Part shown: piece by piece, positions 44,561-57,557 of the stretch
Position numbering within the stretch: position 1 is the stretch's first letter
How the letters are laid out: the number at the start of each line of letters is the position of its first letter
NCBI GenBank assembly: GCA_963969395.1
Contig: OZ017795.1
Location: 32,159,063 to 32,223,062, forward strand
Reading direction: 5' to 3'
From: Pseudoscleropodium purum
Lineage: Eukaryota > Streptophyta > Bryopsida > Hypnales > Brachytheciaceae
Length of the DNA: 64,000 nt
Made by a program: the position numbers and the translations under genes
The notes under the pieces: model-generated
The model's database searches: none
Seen by the model: the letters and a program-made list of their open reading frames with translations, nothing else
What the model was told of the DNA's origin: nothing

Positions 44561-47500
44561 AGCAAAAGTAAGTGATACCTAGGTAAAAAAAAGAGCAAAT
44601 ATTTTGATCCCCCCAAAATGAAAAATTTCCTTTACAAAAGTAGCCATTGTCTTTTGGTTGTAGGCAATTGGTGAAAAATTGTGCATTAAGAAAACACTAC
44701 TTTGATGTACCAATGGTCTTTTCTTTGAGTGTCACATTTGAAACTATTTTAGATCAAAATGTTATTTTCATTTCAATTTTGCTATTGGATGTTTTCTTGT
44801 CCCCTGGAAACAATATGACAAATTTTTAAGTTCTAAAATAAGATTTTTAACCCTAAGCAATTCACCATCCACGTGTCAAACAATTGTGATGACTATTGTG
44901 AAAAGCATTGACTTAATCCAAGTAATATTCATTAAGGAAAGTTTGAAAAAACCTATCTAATATATTAATGGAAAGAACAAAGAGTGCTATATACGAATCA
45001 ATGAACTTGATAGACTAGAGAAATTTCAATTATTCATTATAATTTTCTAAAGTAATCTTATTATCTTTATTTTGAGTATATTACAAAAAATTTCAGGCCT
45101 TCAAAAGGCCTCGAGTTTTGAACTGCCCACAACTACCCTAGTGCAATTAGAAAGGAATTCCAATGTTTTTTTTATTTTTTAATGAAAGTTGCTGATGTGG
45201 CATTATTTGTGCCACATTAGGTTTTCATACTTTTTTATATTTCTTTTTTTTAATTTTCTTGTAATTGCACTGCAAGGCACCAAAAATTTAATCCTTAATG
45301 GCCTTCTATAGGGCTCAGATTTTTTCTCATGACTTAAGATGAAAACATCCTAAATCGTATGTACCCATTCTTAACAAGCAAACTTCTACTGAAAGTGTCC
45401 CCCAAAGTACAATTAAACCATTCCTATGTTTAACTACAAATAATTGATTGTTGATTTTTTATATTTCTGTATCAGGACCAAGGACTAGGTGGCATTTTCA
45501 ATAGCTTATGGAAATTCCACTCGAAAATTCACAATAATTGCATGTCTTCTATAAAAATCCTAATTTTTTTTTATTGAAAATTAATAATTTTCAATTTCAA
45601 GTACTATCAAAATGTTTTTTTTCATAGAAAAAGGTGCCTCTAATGATGATGAATTGTTTATATTGATAGTTTTGGGATGTTTTCACCTTAGGGGTTAAAA
45701 CTTTTATAGGATAATTCCTTTCAAGATGTTTTTGTAGAGCAAATTATTTCTAAAAATAAAATGTAATTCTATTAAAGGGAATATTTGGCGAGCTATTTTT
45801 CTATTTTCAATGGATGAAATCACTAAATTGCTACCAAATCTTGGAATGATGGTGTCACTCTAATTTAGATGAATGTATCCTTATTTGGATGAATAAATGA
45901 ATTTTCATCCATATATTGCAAAATTCATCTATTTTCATAGATGAAAATAACTTCAAGCACCCCTCTCTAATTTTTTTTATCAAAATTTTGCTCAAAAGCT
46001 GTTAGTTTTTTTTTCTCACGAAGTATTTGGCAAAATATTCTCGTTTTTCAATGGATGGAATTGCTAATTTGCTACCAAATTTTGGGATAGTAAATCGCTC
46101 AATTTTTTATGAATGTACATAATTTTGGATGAATAAATAAAATTTTGTCTATAGATTGCAAGTTTCATCTATTTCCATGGATGTCAATAGTTTCATCCTT
46201 TCTGTAGATTATTGCCTTCTGCACTATCTAAAATAAATGAAAAAAAAACCTACACCTCTAATGAAGATCAAGGCTTTTATTTTACTTTATAATGCTAGAT
46301 TGCACCCAAAAAAATCATTTGGTTAAAAAATGGAAACAAAACATGAACTTTTTCACCAAAAAACTCTAAGTAAATATTTTATATTGTCACTTTGGTACCT
46401 CATAGGAAATGAAAAAAAAGCCCTAGTAAAGATCAAGGACTTTGTAAGGGAGCCGACCCATTTCCAACCACTTAAGCAATTATGAGGTACGTTGAGTGCA
46501 AATTTCCTAAGTGTAGAAATTTTTCCTAATGTAAAAATAGAGTTTGTGAGGATAATATAATTTTTCAAAAAATTTTAACTCAAAATATAATTATCATAAA
46601 TTTTTTAGCTGAACTGTACTGATCATATAGACTTTTTTTGTTTCTAACCATGGGCTGGTTGCAATTTTGAGAACTTGACAACCAATGATAATGCGATGCA
46701 ACTACTTTGAAACCACACCACAATTTCACAAAAGAGATTTGTGTAAAGGTTGGAAATGAGTCCGCTTCTTCTATACACTGCCCCAAAATAAATGAAAACA
46801 AAAACAAAAACGAAACAGAGAAATGGGGGGAGGTGGTCAACGGTCAACGGTCATGGCTCGAAAGCCCCACGTGGCCTGGGTACAGTCCTCACCAGCTGAA
46901 TGGAGACGGACGCGAGAGACGGCCGGAGAGACGGCTCCATTGAAACCGTTGATTTCAAGCCACAAGAAGCGTTTGTGGAAGGGAAGACTTCATTTCAGTT
47001 GTCTCCCAACTGGCAGGAAGGTGGAGCAGTCAGCGTTGGACACGTGTGTGCAGGGGAGGGGGGTCATGACAACGTGGAGCCAACTGAACAAGCGGCCTCT
47101 GTGGGTAAGCCTTTCAGCCTCGAAATAAAATAAGGTAGAAAGAAATTAAAGGGCCAGGATAATCTTGGGTTTGCAAGGGGGGGGGAGGGGGACGTGGCTC
47201 ATGGGCTTGGGGGTGGTGGTCCATCTATCGACTTACTCCGTATTATTTATTATTAAGGTGTTTTTTAAATGTGTCTCCTATTTAGGACTAAAAGACATGT
47301 TCCTTGAAATATCTATTTCTATTACAATCATCGCTGAGTCGGGTAGGCTTAAATGGTCACTTGGAGAAGAGACTACGTTAAAGTAGAGGTACCCATTTTT
47401 AACTAGTGATCCATATGCAACTTGTAGAGTGTAGTTATTTTCAATGTAAGATTAGAACAAATTTTTCTAACGGAAGCTAGGAATGTTTTTGTTTTTTTCC

Positions 47501-48194
47501 TTTTCAAGATTTAGACAAATAAGTTGATGACACATGTCCTGAAGTAGTGAGCAAGAAAGTAGTCCTTGAATGATTAGAATTGGAAGAGTGGCTAGACATT
47601 GGCTATTGGTCCGGAATACTTGTTGCCTTTCAAAATTCATGGTAATTTCAATTCAAGAGATAAAATTACCAAAGTTTTTTGCAATCCTTGTCATTTCTAC
47701 TGTTGCACTTCTGAAAATATTGGATTTGCTTTGTTCTACCCTAGATCATGTCCAAAATTGCTTATTTGACCGGTTATGGGTCCCTCTACCTCAGTTGATT
47801 TTGAGTGAATCACAATCAATATTTGGAATAGTTTTAGAGTTTTATTGCCTATTTTTTTTTATTCCTATATTGAATTGATTTTTTCCAAGTTCTAAGTGTG
47901 ATTTGAACACTCTCATTTTAGACAACTAAAAAATGCCATTGGGCTGTGGAGACCTCTCTCTTGGAAGCAAGGCGTTTTCCTTGGATTGGATACCAAGGAA
48001 ATTCCATGCACTTTGTAGAATTTGGGTGGTCATTAGCATCATCATCTTTGGGTTCTTATAGATTGAGCGTAATGATGTAGCCTTCTACATCATCAAATGG
48101 CAACCGGAAAAACTCTTACAATGCATCTAGTTGAGCATTATTGATTAAAGTAGGAGGTTCTAAAAGCACACAAGTTCTAAAAGTGTCCATCTCC
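44561..48194. other. Intergenic region, no supported gene
   Basis: Mostly AT-rich. Two similar sub-segments (about 45780-45960 and 46030-46200, sharing TTTTCAATGGATG, ATTTCATCC/TTTTGGATGAATAAAT and ATTGCAAGTTTCATCTA words) form a diverged local duplication. A GC-richer patch at 46810-47130 has a 78-codon ATG frame (46900-47133) followed by no continuing exon; it was not called as a gene. Confidence 0.5.
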
Positions 48195-49073
48195 TTAACC
48201 CCTAAAGTTCCTTGACTATATTTTTGTCCAAAACGCTCCAAAACTGCCATTTCTTATGTAAGTTTCAAAATTAGAAAAAAAAAACATTTTTGGACACATG
48301 TAACCGTAGGATCCTATATTACACTATTTTGAAAAGATGTAGTAAAAATTTCAGAAATTTCCATCGTGTAGATTGCAAGATATTAGCATTTGAAATGACA
48401 AAAATCATTTTTATGTCCCTGCGAAAAACTAGGTAGCTGAACTTCACAAGGTCACATTTGTAAAAAAAAATGTTCAAAATGATTGACATTCTTTGGATTC
48501 ATTCTTCAAGACATGTTAGCTACATGCTTAAAAATTTTTAGATCATTTGAAATTGTACAACATATAGGAAAAAATAGTAAGTAGAAAGATGTGGAGAATG
48601 GTTCAAAATACTAAATTATTAACAATTTATTTATGGAAACAAAAAAGGTCAATCCCAATGGTTGTAATGTTGCAATAAACAATCTTCACCTAATGTTTTA
48701 ATATAGGACTTCAAAGTTTATTTTGGAGTACAGAATCCATAACTGCCCACAAACTAAAACACCTCATAGCTTTTGACTCATTGATCAAAATGGAGAGAGA
48801 GAGAGAGAGAGAGAGATTCAAATTTGAATTTTTGAAAAAAATGATTTTTTCAGATTTGCTTGGATTGCCCGAGTTGAGAAACAAACTATATATTAGGCTA
48901 TAACTTTTCTATTTCTATTTCTAAATGTCTTGAAATTTAGTGCACATGAAAGATATTCCTCGTCCACACCTTCCATCAAAGTTTGGGCCTAAAATATGAA
49001 AATCTTTAGTTACATGCACATACACAAAATTTCTATGTTGCCAAAAAATGCATTTTGGTCCTTTAGGGGTTAA
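48195..49073 (+). mobile_element. TTAA-CCCCTAAAG family repeat, complete copy (empty site)
   Basis: An 879-bp element bounded by TTAA, with inverted termini CCCCTAAAG...CTTTAGGGG. It has no coding capacity, so it is MITE-like. TTAA borders with C-rich starts recall piggyBac-type elements, but the class is not established. Around 48480-48505 it holds the uninterrupted counterpart of the 19-kb insertion site. A (GA)n run at 48793-48816 is internal. Confidence 0.75.
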
Positions 49074-50811
49074 ATGTGCATTGGATGTACATGTTGCTTT
49101 TTTGTAGCCTTCAGCCATGTACAAACAATGTACATTTTAGGAAGTGGACGCTATTAGAGCCCTATGCTACTTCAACTTCAAAATTTCATAATTAATTCTA
49201 CAAATCTCCAAAAAATATGAAACAACTTGGGTTAGATGCCAATTCTACTTGTCTTTCAAGGAAAATTTACTAAAAAATATTTGAAGAAGTTTCACCTCCC
49301 CAAAATCAATTATAAACTCTTAAATGGTCGATTTATGGACCTCCTACCTTACAGGTGTTTGGAGTGGGATTTTGCTTGTTGGCTATTGTGGTGATGTCCT
49401 CAACAAGGTGAGGATGCTATGTTGTATTTTCATTAGAAGGTGTATGTGTAATTATTTCTTCATTGTAATGGTCAGTAGCTCTCCGCCATGGGTAGGTCTC
49501 CACGACGAATGCACTCCGACTTACAAGCTAGGTTCATCTTAGCTTTACTATGCATTGGTGAGGGTGGTTCCTATCCCACTAGGCTTCCACCCAATTTGTA
49601 TTTTAGTTTTGTCGTTGCTTCTAGTTATGGTAGAACCACCCATTGTTGACTGGCCACTTTAGCAATTTTGCACATATTCTAGAGTTGTTTAAGGCAATGT
49701 AAATTTTTTGCCATGTAGAAAGATAGAAATCATGGAGATTGCAATTTTCTGGGTAATTTTATGCCTTGGAATCGAAATTACTATGAATTTTGAAAGTCAA
49801 CAACTATTCAAAACCTATAGCCAATATGGAGAGTCTTTTAATTTTGATCATTCAAGTACTACTTTCCACTCACTACTTTGGAACATGTGTCATGACTTGA
49901 TTAGTCTTAACTTTGAAAAGGAGAAAAAACACATTCAAAGCTTTGGTTGAAAATTTATTTCAGCCTTGGTTGGAGATAGTGCATCCTACAACTTGGAGAT
50001 GGGTCTCTAGTTGGTATGGGTGGTTTTACCATACTTGCCTTCCTACATCACTTATAGTTGGGTTTCTATCTTTTTTTCTTTCTAGAGTAAAGTTTTCTTT
50101 GCATATGTCAAAAAGATACTAAGTGTAATTTTTTCTCTATTTTTTTTTCTAAATATAAATTTTGGTAGAATTTTTTCATAGTTATTTTTCTAATGTTTTC
50201 AAATTACAATTAGTTCATTTAAAATCCACTAGCTAACAACAAGCTAACCAACAAATCTCCCTAAACATTAATCACAATTATAAGTTTTGGATTGACCCAC
50301 ATGTAGCAAGAACCCTCACTATGATGAACTAGTTTCATCCTTCAATAATGTACATAGGTCTTAAAACTAATTATAGTAGTTGAGATAAAAGTCCCTAGTT
50401 GTGCGACAATTCAAAAGCCACTATGTTTACACAACTATTTTTTATGTCCTACTAGTATATAGAGGCCATGAAATGATGCAAATAGTCATATGGCACAAAT
50501 AGAATTTCCTACCTTAAGTCAAGCTGCTCCTACAAACATTGCTAAATTGGATAATTATTGAAGCTCAGCCCTAAGTACATGAATTAGATTGAACTTCCAT
50601 GTGGCTGTAATAAAAAAAACCTTCAATAAGACAAATCACTTGAAAAGTGGGTGGAACAAGTTTCCTACTTCCAAAGAATGATACTTTAATAATAGACTTG
50701 AATTTTGGGGTTGCTTTTAGTTCAACAAGACAAATCTACACCTACAATGTAGTTTTTTCCTATTTACAAGAGAGAGTTACTACTAAAATGTAGTTTTTCT
50801 CTACCTGCATG
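49074..50811. other. Intergenic region, no supported gene
   Basis: AT-rich; short frames show no family features. Segments around 49260-49325 resemble, in inverse orientation, sequence near 52880-52980 (CTTGAAAGGCAAGTAGAATTGG), so a diverged inverted repeat links these two places. Confidence 0.5.
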
Positions 50812-50907
50812 CACTACTAGAAAATTCATTTTTTTGTTGATTTTTTTGTGCTGATTTTTATTTAAATCAACATGACCAAATCAACAAAAAATGAATTTCT
50901 AGTAGTG
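50812..50907. mobile_element. CACTA-type MITE (96 bp)
   Basis: Starts CACTACTAGAAAATTCATTT and ends with the inverse AAATGAATTTCTAGTAGTG, flanked by the 3-bp direct repeat ATG (50809-50811 and 50908-50910). CACTA ends with a 3-bp target duplication are typical of En/Spm elements. The arms fold over nearly the whole length. Confidence 0.85.
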
Positions 50908-52580
50908 ATGGAAGCGTAAACATCATAGAAGTTGCCCAAAGCAATTTTGATTGTGAAAAACTTGAAATTTGTTTTCCTATTCCAACCCCACATGCTAGTC
51001 TGACCATAGAGACAAGAAGAGCATTTACATTCTAGAGCCAAAAGTGTCGATAAGTATTTGAAGTTCCTCACAATATTCTCTTGACACTAAATCTTAGTGA
51101 GTCAAGCATTGAACCTTGAAATCACTATTCATCCTAAGTTTAGTTTGTTTTATCCTTTATTCTACTTGATAATTGGTTACTTGATTGTTTATAGGTTACA
51201 TTTAACAAAGAAGGATTTTGACGGCTCTTAAAAAAATAAATGTTAAATTTGAGCATATAAATAATCTATTTGCTACTAGTGCAGCTCATTGGTTATCAAA
51301 TACATAATGGTGAGTACAAAAGTTCAATGAGTTCATTGAACCCATTGTGACTCCCAATATGGTTATGACAAATTCTTCATATATTTTTTTTGAAGAAAAA
51401 CCCATGAATGGATCGACATAGGCAAATTGGGGAACGGAAAGATCCAATGGCTCCCCAAGCGAAGTGGAGACGGTGCAGGACTCGTGAACCAATGAGCAAC
51501 GCCGAAGAGATTATGGCTAGCAACACTGCACCAGCCCACGTGAAGCCCTCCCCTCGCCATCCTTGCAGTTGATACTCCTGTGATACCCTGAACCGGCAAG
51601 CAGATACTTACCCACGTGCTGACACGCCTCCTCTCCTTCCTTCCCAACCAGCCCTTTTTTTTTCTACTTTCTGGCGATCACTTCAAATTTCGTATAGCAT
51701 TGTCTTTCTACATTCATCCATCTTTTGGACCAAAATACACTTTTCAATTGTATTCATTTCCATTTTCATCTACATTTAGCAACTTTATCCAATAGAATTG
51801 AAAATTTTATGGCAAAAAAATATTATTTTTATTTGGCTCAAAGTAAACATTTATTTGAAGCGGTGCAACTTTTCTTTTGGATGCCTCCCTCCTCCCCCAA
51901 AAGGATGTTTCCAACACACCTTCCTAAGATAAACCAATGAACAAACCACTAACTAACTATCACGATGATAGAAACTCATTATAGGTAGTTTTGGATTTTG
52001 TTTTTTTTCCTTTCGCTCCACGTAGCTTTTTTTTCCCTTGCTCATCGTAAGTTAACCTAATCTTTGAACAATTGATTGGTCACCATGGAAATCATCTCTT
52101 TTGATATAGTGTGCATTTTTGGATTAAAAAAATGAATAAAAAAACACTCATTGGAAATCAAGTTCCTTTTCCCACATACAGAGTAATTTGGAGGATGCAA
52201 TTTGGAGTAATTTACAGACTTGCACTTCTGTCTTACATGAAGAGATTCATTGTCATCCATCGACCAAAAAATGTCCGCCCGAGCATCATTTATGGGTTCA
52301 GTTAACTCGGGAAACACTCTCTTACAACCGGTGCTCCCTCTGTGGTATGGTAAGTTACTAAGTAAGTTACTTATTATTATTCTCTGGGCTTGTCCACTTG
52401 CTGTTCCAAAGTCATCATCATCATCACATGGCCTTCATGACCCCCCATGGCCCCCCATCCAGTGATGCACTCTTTGTTGTATGGAAGGAATTTCTGGGCA
52501 GGACCACTGAGGTAATAATAACTCGGCACGTTGCAAGCCAGGGACCCAAATTATTATGATGGTCTGTCACAAAATTATTA

Positions 52581-52662
52581 CCCCCTCTGTCTCAAAATTA
52601 TACCCATGTTTCCTTTGTATTTTTATAAAGGAAATACCTATATTATTTTGGGACAGAGGGAG
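52581..52662. mobile_element. Stowaway-like MITE (82 bp)
   Basis: Ends CCCCCTCTGTCTCAAAATTA and its inverse (GGGACAGAGGGAG) match the Stowaway/mariner consensus CTCCCTCYGTCC. The element is flanked by TA on both sides (52579-52580, 52663-52664). The interior is also self-complementary. Confidence 0.85.
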
Positions 52663-53192
52663 TAACTTCTGTACTTGAGAACAGGCTGCGCAGGGCACAT
52701 TCTATCTTATCCTGCACAGCCTATTCCTTGGGCATTGAAAGCATTTGAGGCATGGCATTTAAAATTGGCAGAATCAGCCTTGAAATGCAAAATCTGCAGG
52801 CATGGTTGATTCTGCATTCCATGGGGAATTCTGCCCATTCTAAGGTAGGAGGTTTATAAACCGACCATTAGAAAGCTGGAACTCATTTTGGGGGAGGTGG
52901 AACTTCTTCAAACATTTTTCAATTGATTTTCCTTGAAAGGCAAGTAGAATTGGCATCTAACCCAAGTCGTTTCGTATTTTTTGGAGCTTTGTGGAATTAG
53001 TTATGAAATTTTGAAGCTAAAGTGGCATAGGGCTTTACTAGCATCCACCTCCTTAAATGTGCATTGTTTGTACATGGCTGAAGGCTACAAAGAAGCAACA
53101 TGTACATGCAATGGACACTTAAGAAAATGGATGCTTTTAGAACCTCCTACCTTAAGTGACTTACCAAAGGGATGAATATGCCTGAAGTGCTT

Positions 53193-54122
53193 TTAACCCT
53201 AGAGTTTTATGACTATGTTTTCTTTGAAAACATTTGAAAAGTGTCATTTTTAGTACATGTAGCAATTTTTTGAATTTTATTTTTGACACATGTAACCGTA
53301 GGATCTTGTAGTATGCTTACTTGAGAACATGTGATAAAAATTTAAGGAATTTTCATATCGTGGTATCAATTGCAAGATATAAGCATTCAAATTCATTGAA
53401 ATCATTTTTTTGGCCCCTACAAAAAACAAGGTAACTACACTTTATAAGCTCACTTTTCTATAAAAAAATCTCTAAATTTGTGTTTTTTCTCTAGATTCTT
53501 TTTCCCAAACAAATTTGCCACATGCTTAAAAATTTTCAAATCACTTGGGAATTGTACAACATATAGGAAAAAAAATAGTAAGTTGACATTAGTAGAAAAT
53601 TATTCGAAATACCTAGTTGTTAAGAATTTAAATATGAAATTGAATATTGCCAGTTCCAATGGTTGCAATATTGTAATAAACAATCTACATCCTATGATTT
53701 TACTTTTTTTCAAAAATATTGAAAATTGAGTGAGATCAAGGACTTCAATGTTTATTTAAAAGAAAAGAATCCATGACTGCCAACAAATAAGAAATCCTCA
53801 AAACTTTTGACTCATTGATCAAAATGGAATGTTTCAAAGTTTTCCACGTACATATAACTCTTGAAAACCAATTACAATTTTTTTGGTTTTAATTTTTTTG
53901 TTCTAATTTGGCCAAACTACTCATTTATGAAAAAAAGTAACATGTTAGGCCATAACTTTTGACTTATATTTCTAAATGTCATGAAATTTAGTGCATATGC
54001 AAGATATTTCTTGTTCCCACCTTCTATTAAAATTTGGGCTTAGAATATAGAAATCTCCAATCATATGTACTTGTCCAATTGCTATGTAGCCCCAAAATGC
54101 ATGTTGGTCTTTTAGAGGTTAA
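53193..54122 (+). mobile_element. TTAA-CCCCTAAAG family repeat, third copy (empty site)
   Basis: Starts TTAACCCTAGAG and ends CTTTTAGAGGTTAA. It aligns along its length with 48195-49073 and with the two halves flanking the 19-kb insertion. The region 53455-53505 shows the uninterrupted target. Confidence 0.75.
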
Positions 54123-54323
54123 CAACTTAATTTAGGGTGGATTTCCACAGGGAGTTGTAATGGAAAAACAAATTTCAGATTTTTCAGAATTGCTTTTGGG
54201 GAATGTCATGATGTTAACACTTTCAAAAAACTACATGAAGCATATGTTTAAATTCCGTTATGGATAATACATGCGTTATACAAGAAAACATCTTTTGGGG
54301 CCTACACCAAGGTAAACTATCCC

Positions 54324-54452
54324 ATTCTAGGTCAAATGGAAACAAGTCCATTGTGGGTAAAATTATATTAGTGGTGTATGCTTGAAAATTTGAATGTACA
54401 CCACTAATATAATTTTGTCCACGATAGACTTGCTCCCATTTGACCTTTGAAT
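54324..54452. repeat. Foldback repeat with ~55-bp arms
   Basis: Arm 54324-54378 pairs with 54397-54452 around an 18-bp loop. The inner 25 bp are nearly perfect and the outer parts have a handful of mismatches. Size and pairing are compatible with a small MITE or a miRNA-like precursor. Confidence 0.8.
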
Positions 54453-57400
54453 CAATACATTAGAAGAGATTTGAGGGCTCTATAAGATTGTGAATTCTCC
54501 AACTATGAAAGCGCTAGAGTTGTGTAGTCTGACATGGTCAAGGAAATGCCATGTCATTTATAAAAAAATTCAATTTTTTTTTCAATTTTTTGTTGCATTT
54601 AAAAATAGTTTTCAATAAATTTTTTTTTGACAATGGTACATTTTTTCATTGCTGAGGGAACAAGAAGCGGAACAGGCCTAAAACAACCCTCCCTTGCCCC
54701 CAAATTTCATGTAATGGTTTATCTTGTATCCATCCATCTTATTACTCTTTTTGTAATCAATACCCAACCAACACATAGATGCATGTGCTCCTTTGATGTA
54801 TAGAACCACACATCAAAGTATTATGCATTAAACGGCAAACAAAATTGTATAACAAATATCTAAAAATTAATACTCTTTCATCCTAATTTTCTTTGGACTC
54901 ATGTATAAGGGGGGACACCCAAAATTGTTCTCCACCTGAATTTGTGATGATCTTTGCATACATCTCAAAAATATATATATATGTATATTGAAGAAACGAT
55001 TATAGAACATCTACCCAAAATAAACTTTGATCCTTTGTAACTTTTGCATATGGTACTCAAATGTTGTATTCTTTTGTGCATTAAAACCTCCTTTTGTTAT
55101 CCAACAAGAAAATATGAAAATTTGACCAATCTAATAATAGCATTTATAAATTATTTGAAAAAATAGCACTTTTGGATGTCTTTCTAGACTAACATCCAGT
55201 GCTCCTGTGATTTTCAAATTGTAACAATTGATAATGAATCTTAATGATAGTTGACAATTTGAGATGTACTTAAAAATTGCTTAAGATTTTCATGTTCAAA
55301 TCATATACAATGTAGCCAAAACACTTTAAAATTGGTTTTGGATAAAAGTCTCAATCAAGTGCAATAGCTACCTTTTATGAATTATTTTTTTGTTGAATTC
55401 CAAGCTAAAAAATTCTAAATATTGTGAAGTGGAAAAATACTCGAAGGGGTGTTGAATGATGTGAAGAGACAATTCTAATTCAATACAATACTTTGTTACA
55501 TCCACTTTGAAACACACTATTAATCATTTCTAGAGAATTTGGATAAGTTTAATGACAATTACATTAAGTATATGATTTTTTACAATCATGAAATTTGTTT
55601 GAAAAATAGACTTCATTCACATAATACAACCTAGATGCTATTATATTTATGTGATTTAAACTTCAAGGCTCTTAGGATTTGAGTAAAGTCCATGAAATAT
55701 AAATTATATTGAATCTTTACATCAATATTATTAATTGGTTACATTATAAATTTTGTCAAAGATTGTCAAAAGTGATAGCTTTTGATAGATTATAAAGATC
55801 TAATTTTTTTACTTTAATTAAAGAAAATAAAAATATTTTATATTACTTTTCAATATTGGTGTGGATTCAAAGCATATTTTTTCAGTCAATAAGAAAGAAT
55901 ATATTTAGATTGCAAATGAAGAAAAAAAATCTACATGTTCTTCAAATAAATCTTTTTAGAAAGTGCAATGAAATAGGACTTTCTTTTATTTATTGTATTA
56001 ATTTATGAAGATTTCTTGACCTTTAAAGAAGAAAGATGTTATTTTCTTTGCCATTTAAAAAAATATTATTACTTTAAAAAGTATCTAGATGTTTGTCATT
56101 TTATATTCAAAAGATTTATCAAAAATCTTTCAATTAAATTTTCAACCTTCAAAATTGTAAAGTAATTGAAAGACAAATTAAGATTGGTGATTCTATAATG
56201 GATTTTTAGTTTTAAGAGCTTCACATCTTTTCAACTATTATAGGTTGTCTATTTACATAAAGTGAATTGTAAAAACTTTTTGGATTCAAAAGAAGAAAAA
56301 ATAGATAAAATTTAGTTAAAATTTTCATACAAAAACAATTAATTTTTTCATACAGACCCCCCACAATAGACTATCTTTCTTAAAAAAAAAGTTTGTGAAA
56401 TTTGTATTATGGCAAGAAAAAGAGTATAGGTTTAATGATATCTCATGATATATCAAACATTGTAAGTAATGAGAATATCAATTTAGTAGTCATAATTTCG
56501 TGTATATTATGTGGTATCAAGTAAAGCAATAGTTCATTTATTTATATTGGGACATAATATAAAATAAAATATTGGAACAATGTAAGGATCCAAAATTGTT
56601 ACAGGCTTATGCAATGGCACCCCAAAAGGTAGTTAAGACACTGGCATATCATCCATCAAATTGCAAAGGAGGAAAAAAACTTGGCAAAGAAGAGGAATTA
56701 CAGAAAAAATTACAACTTGAAGTAGTAGCTTGCAAGCCTCCACTAGGGTAGACATATAAGCACCAAAGCTCATTCTTTACCTCAATTCAAACTCATTGAA
56801 GTTTTTATGTGCATTGAAAATTTTTTATTAAAAAAAAAGAAATAATAATAATAAAGATTATAAGCATCACCTCAATTTAAGTAAATCATATAGATGAAGC
56901 AACAAGACACATGCATTGATATAAAGAACATGATTGTATTTTAAAATCTTGTTTTTGTTGTTATTAAAAATTGAAAGATCTAATTTAGATGTTTGTATGT
57001 TTCAATGAGTGTTGTACATAATAACAAAAAATATCTTAAGTTTCATCCCTTTTAATGTATGAGATATTATGACTTTATTTTTGGATATTTCAAATCTGAA
57101 TTTTTTTAAGATTTAGATATCCAATACAATCCAAATTCTATCATTACAATGAAAGAACTATACTATTTTGTCTATTTAATTTGGCTTTATGAAATAAGGT
57201 GGGACAAAATTTCTTAATGAAACTTAGAAATATTAAATAGTATTGTCATCAAGTCATTAAATTCTAAACAATATGACATAATATGATTGGTAAAATAAAA
57301 GAATTTTTCTAATTGAAGTAGCCTCTACTTGATAGGTATGAAAGAATATCATGTTCTAGCTTTGAATTTCCATCCCTATATTATTCATAGTCTAAAATTT

Positions 57401-57557
57401 CAAATTTAAATTGTATTAAATTTATTTTTAATTCACCAAACCAAGAATGAATCATTTCCACTTTAAAACATAAATGCACAACTACTATTACTAAGAGAAT
57501 ATTTGTTAAGTGGAGCACAAATATGAATTTAAATTCAATTAATCAAATCAAAATCAA
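54453..57557. other. AT-rich intergenic region, no gene seen
   Basis: Very AT-rich with homopolymer runs. No protein-like frame, RNA gene or clear repeat was recognised. Confidence 0.6.

Noticed and set aside
46900..47133. 78-codon ATG frame followed by a donor-like GGGTAAGC
   Set aside because: It might be a first exon, but no downstream exon or homologous domain was found, so it is not supported.
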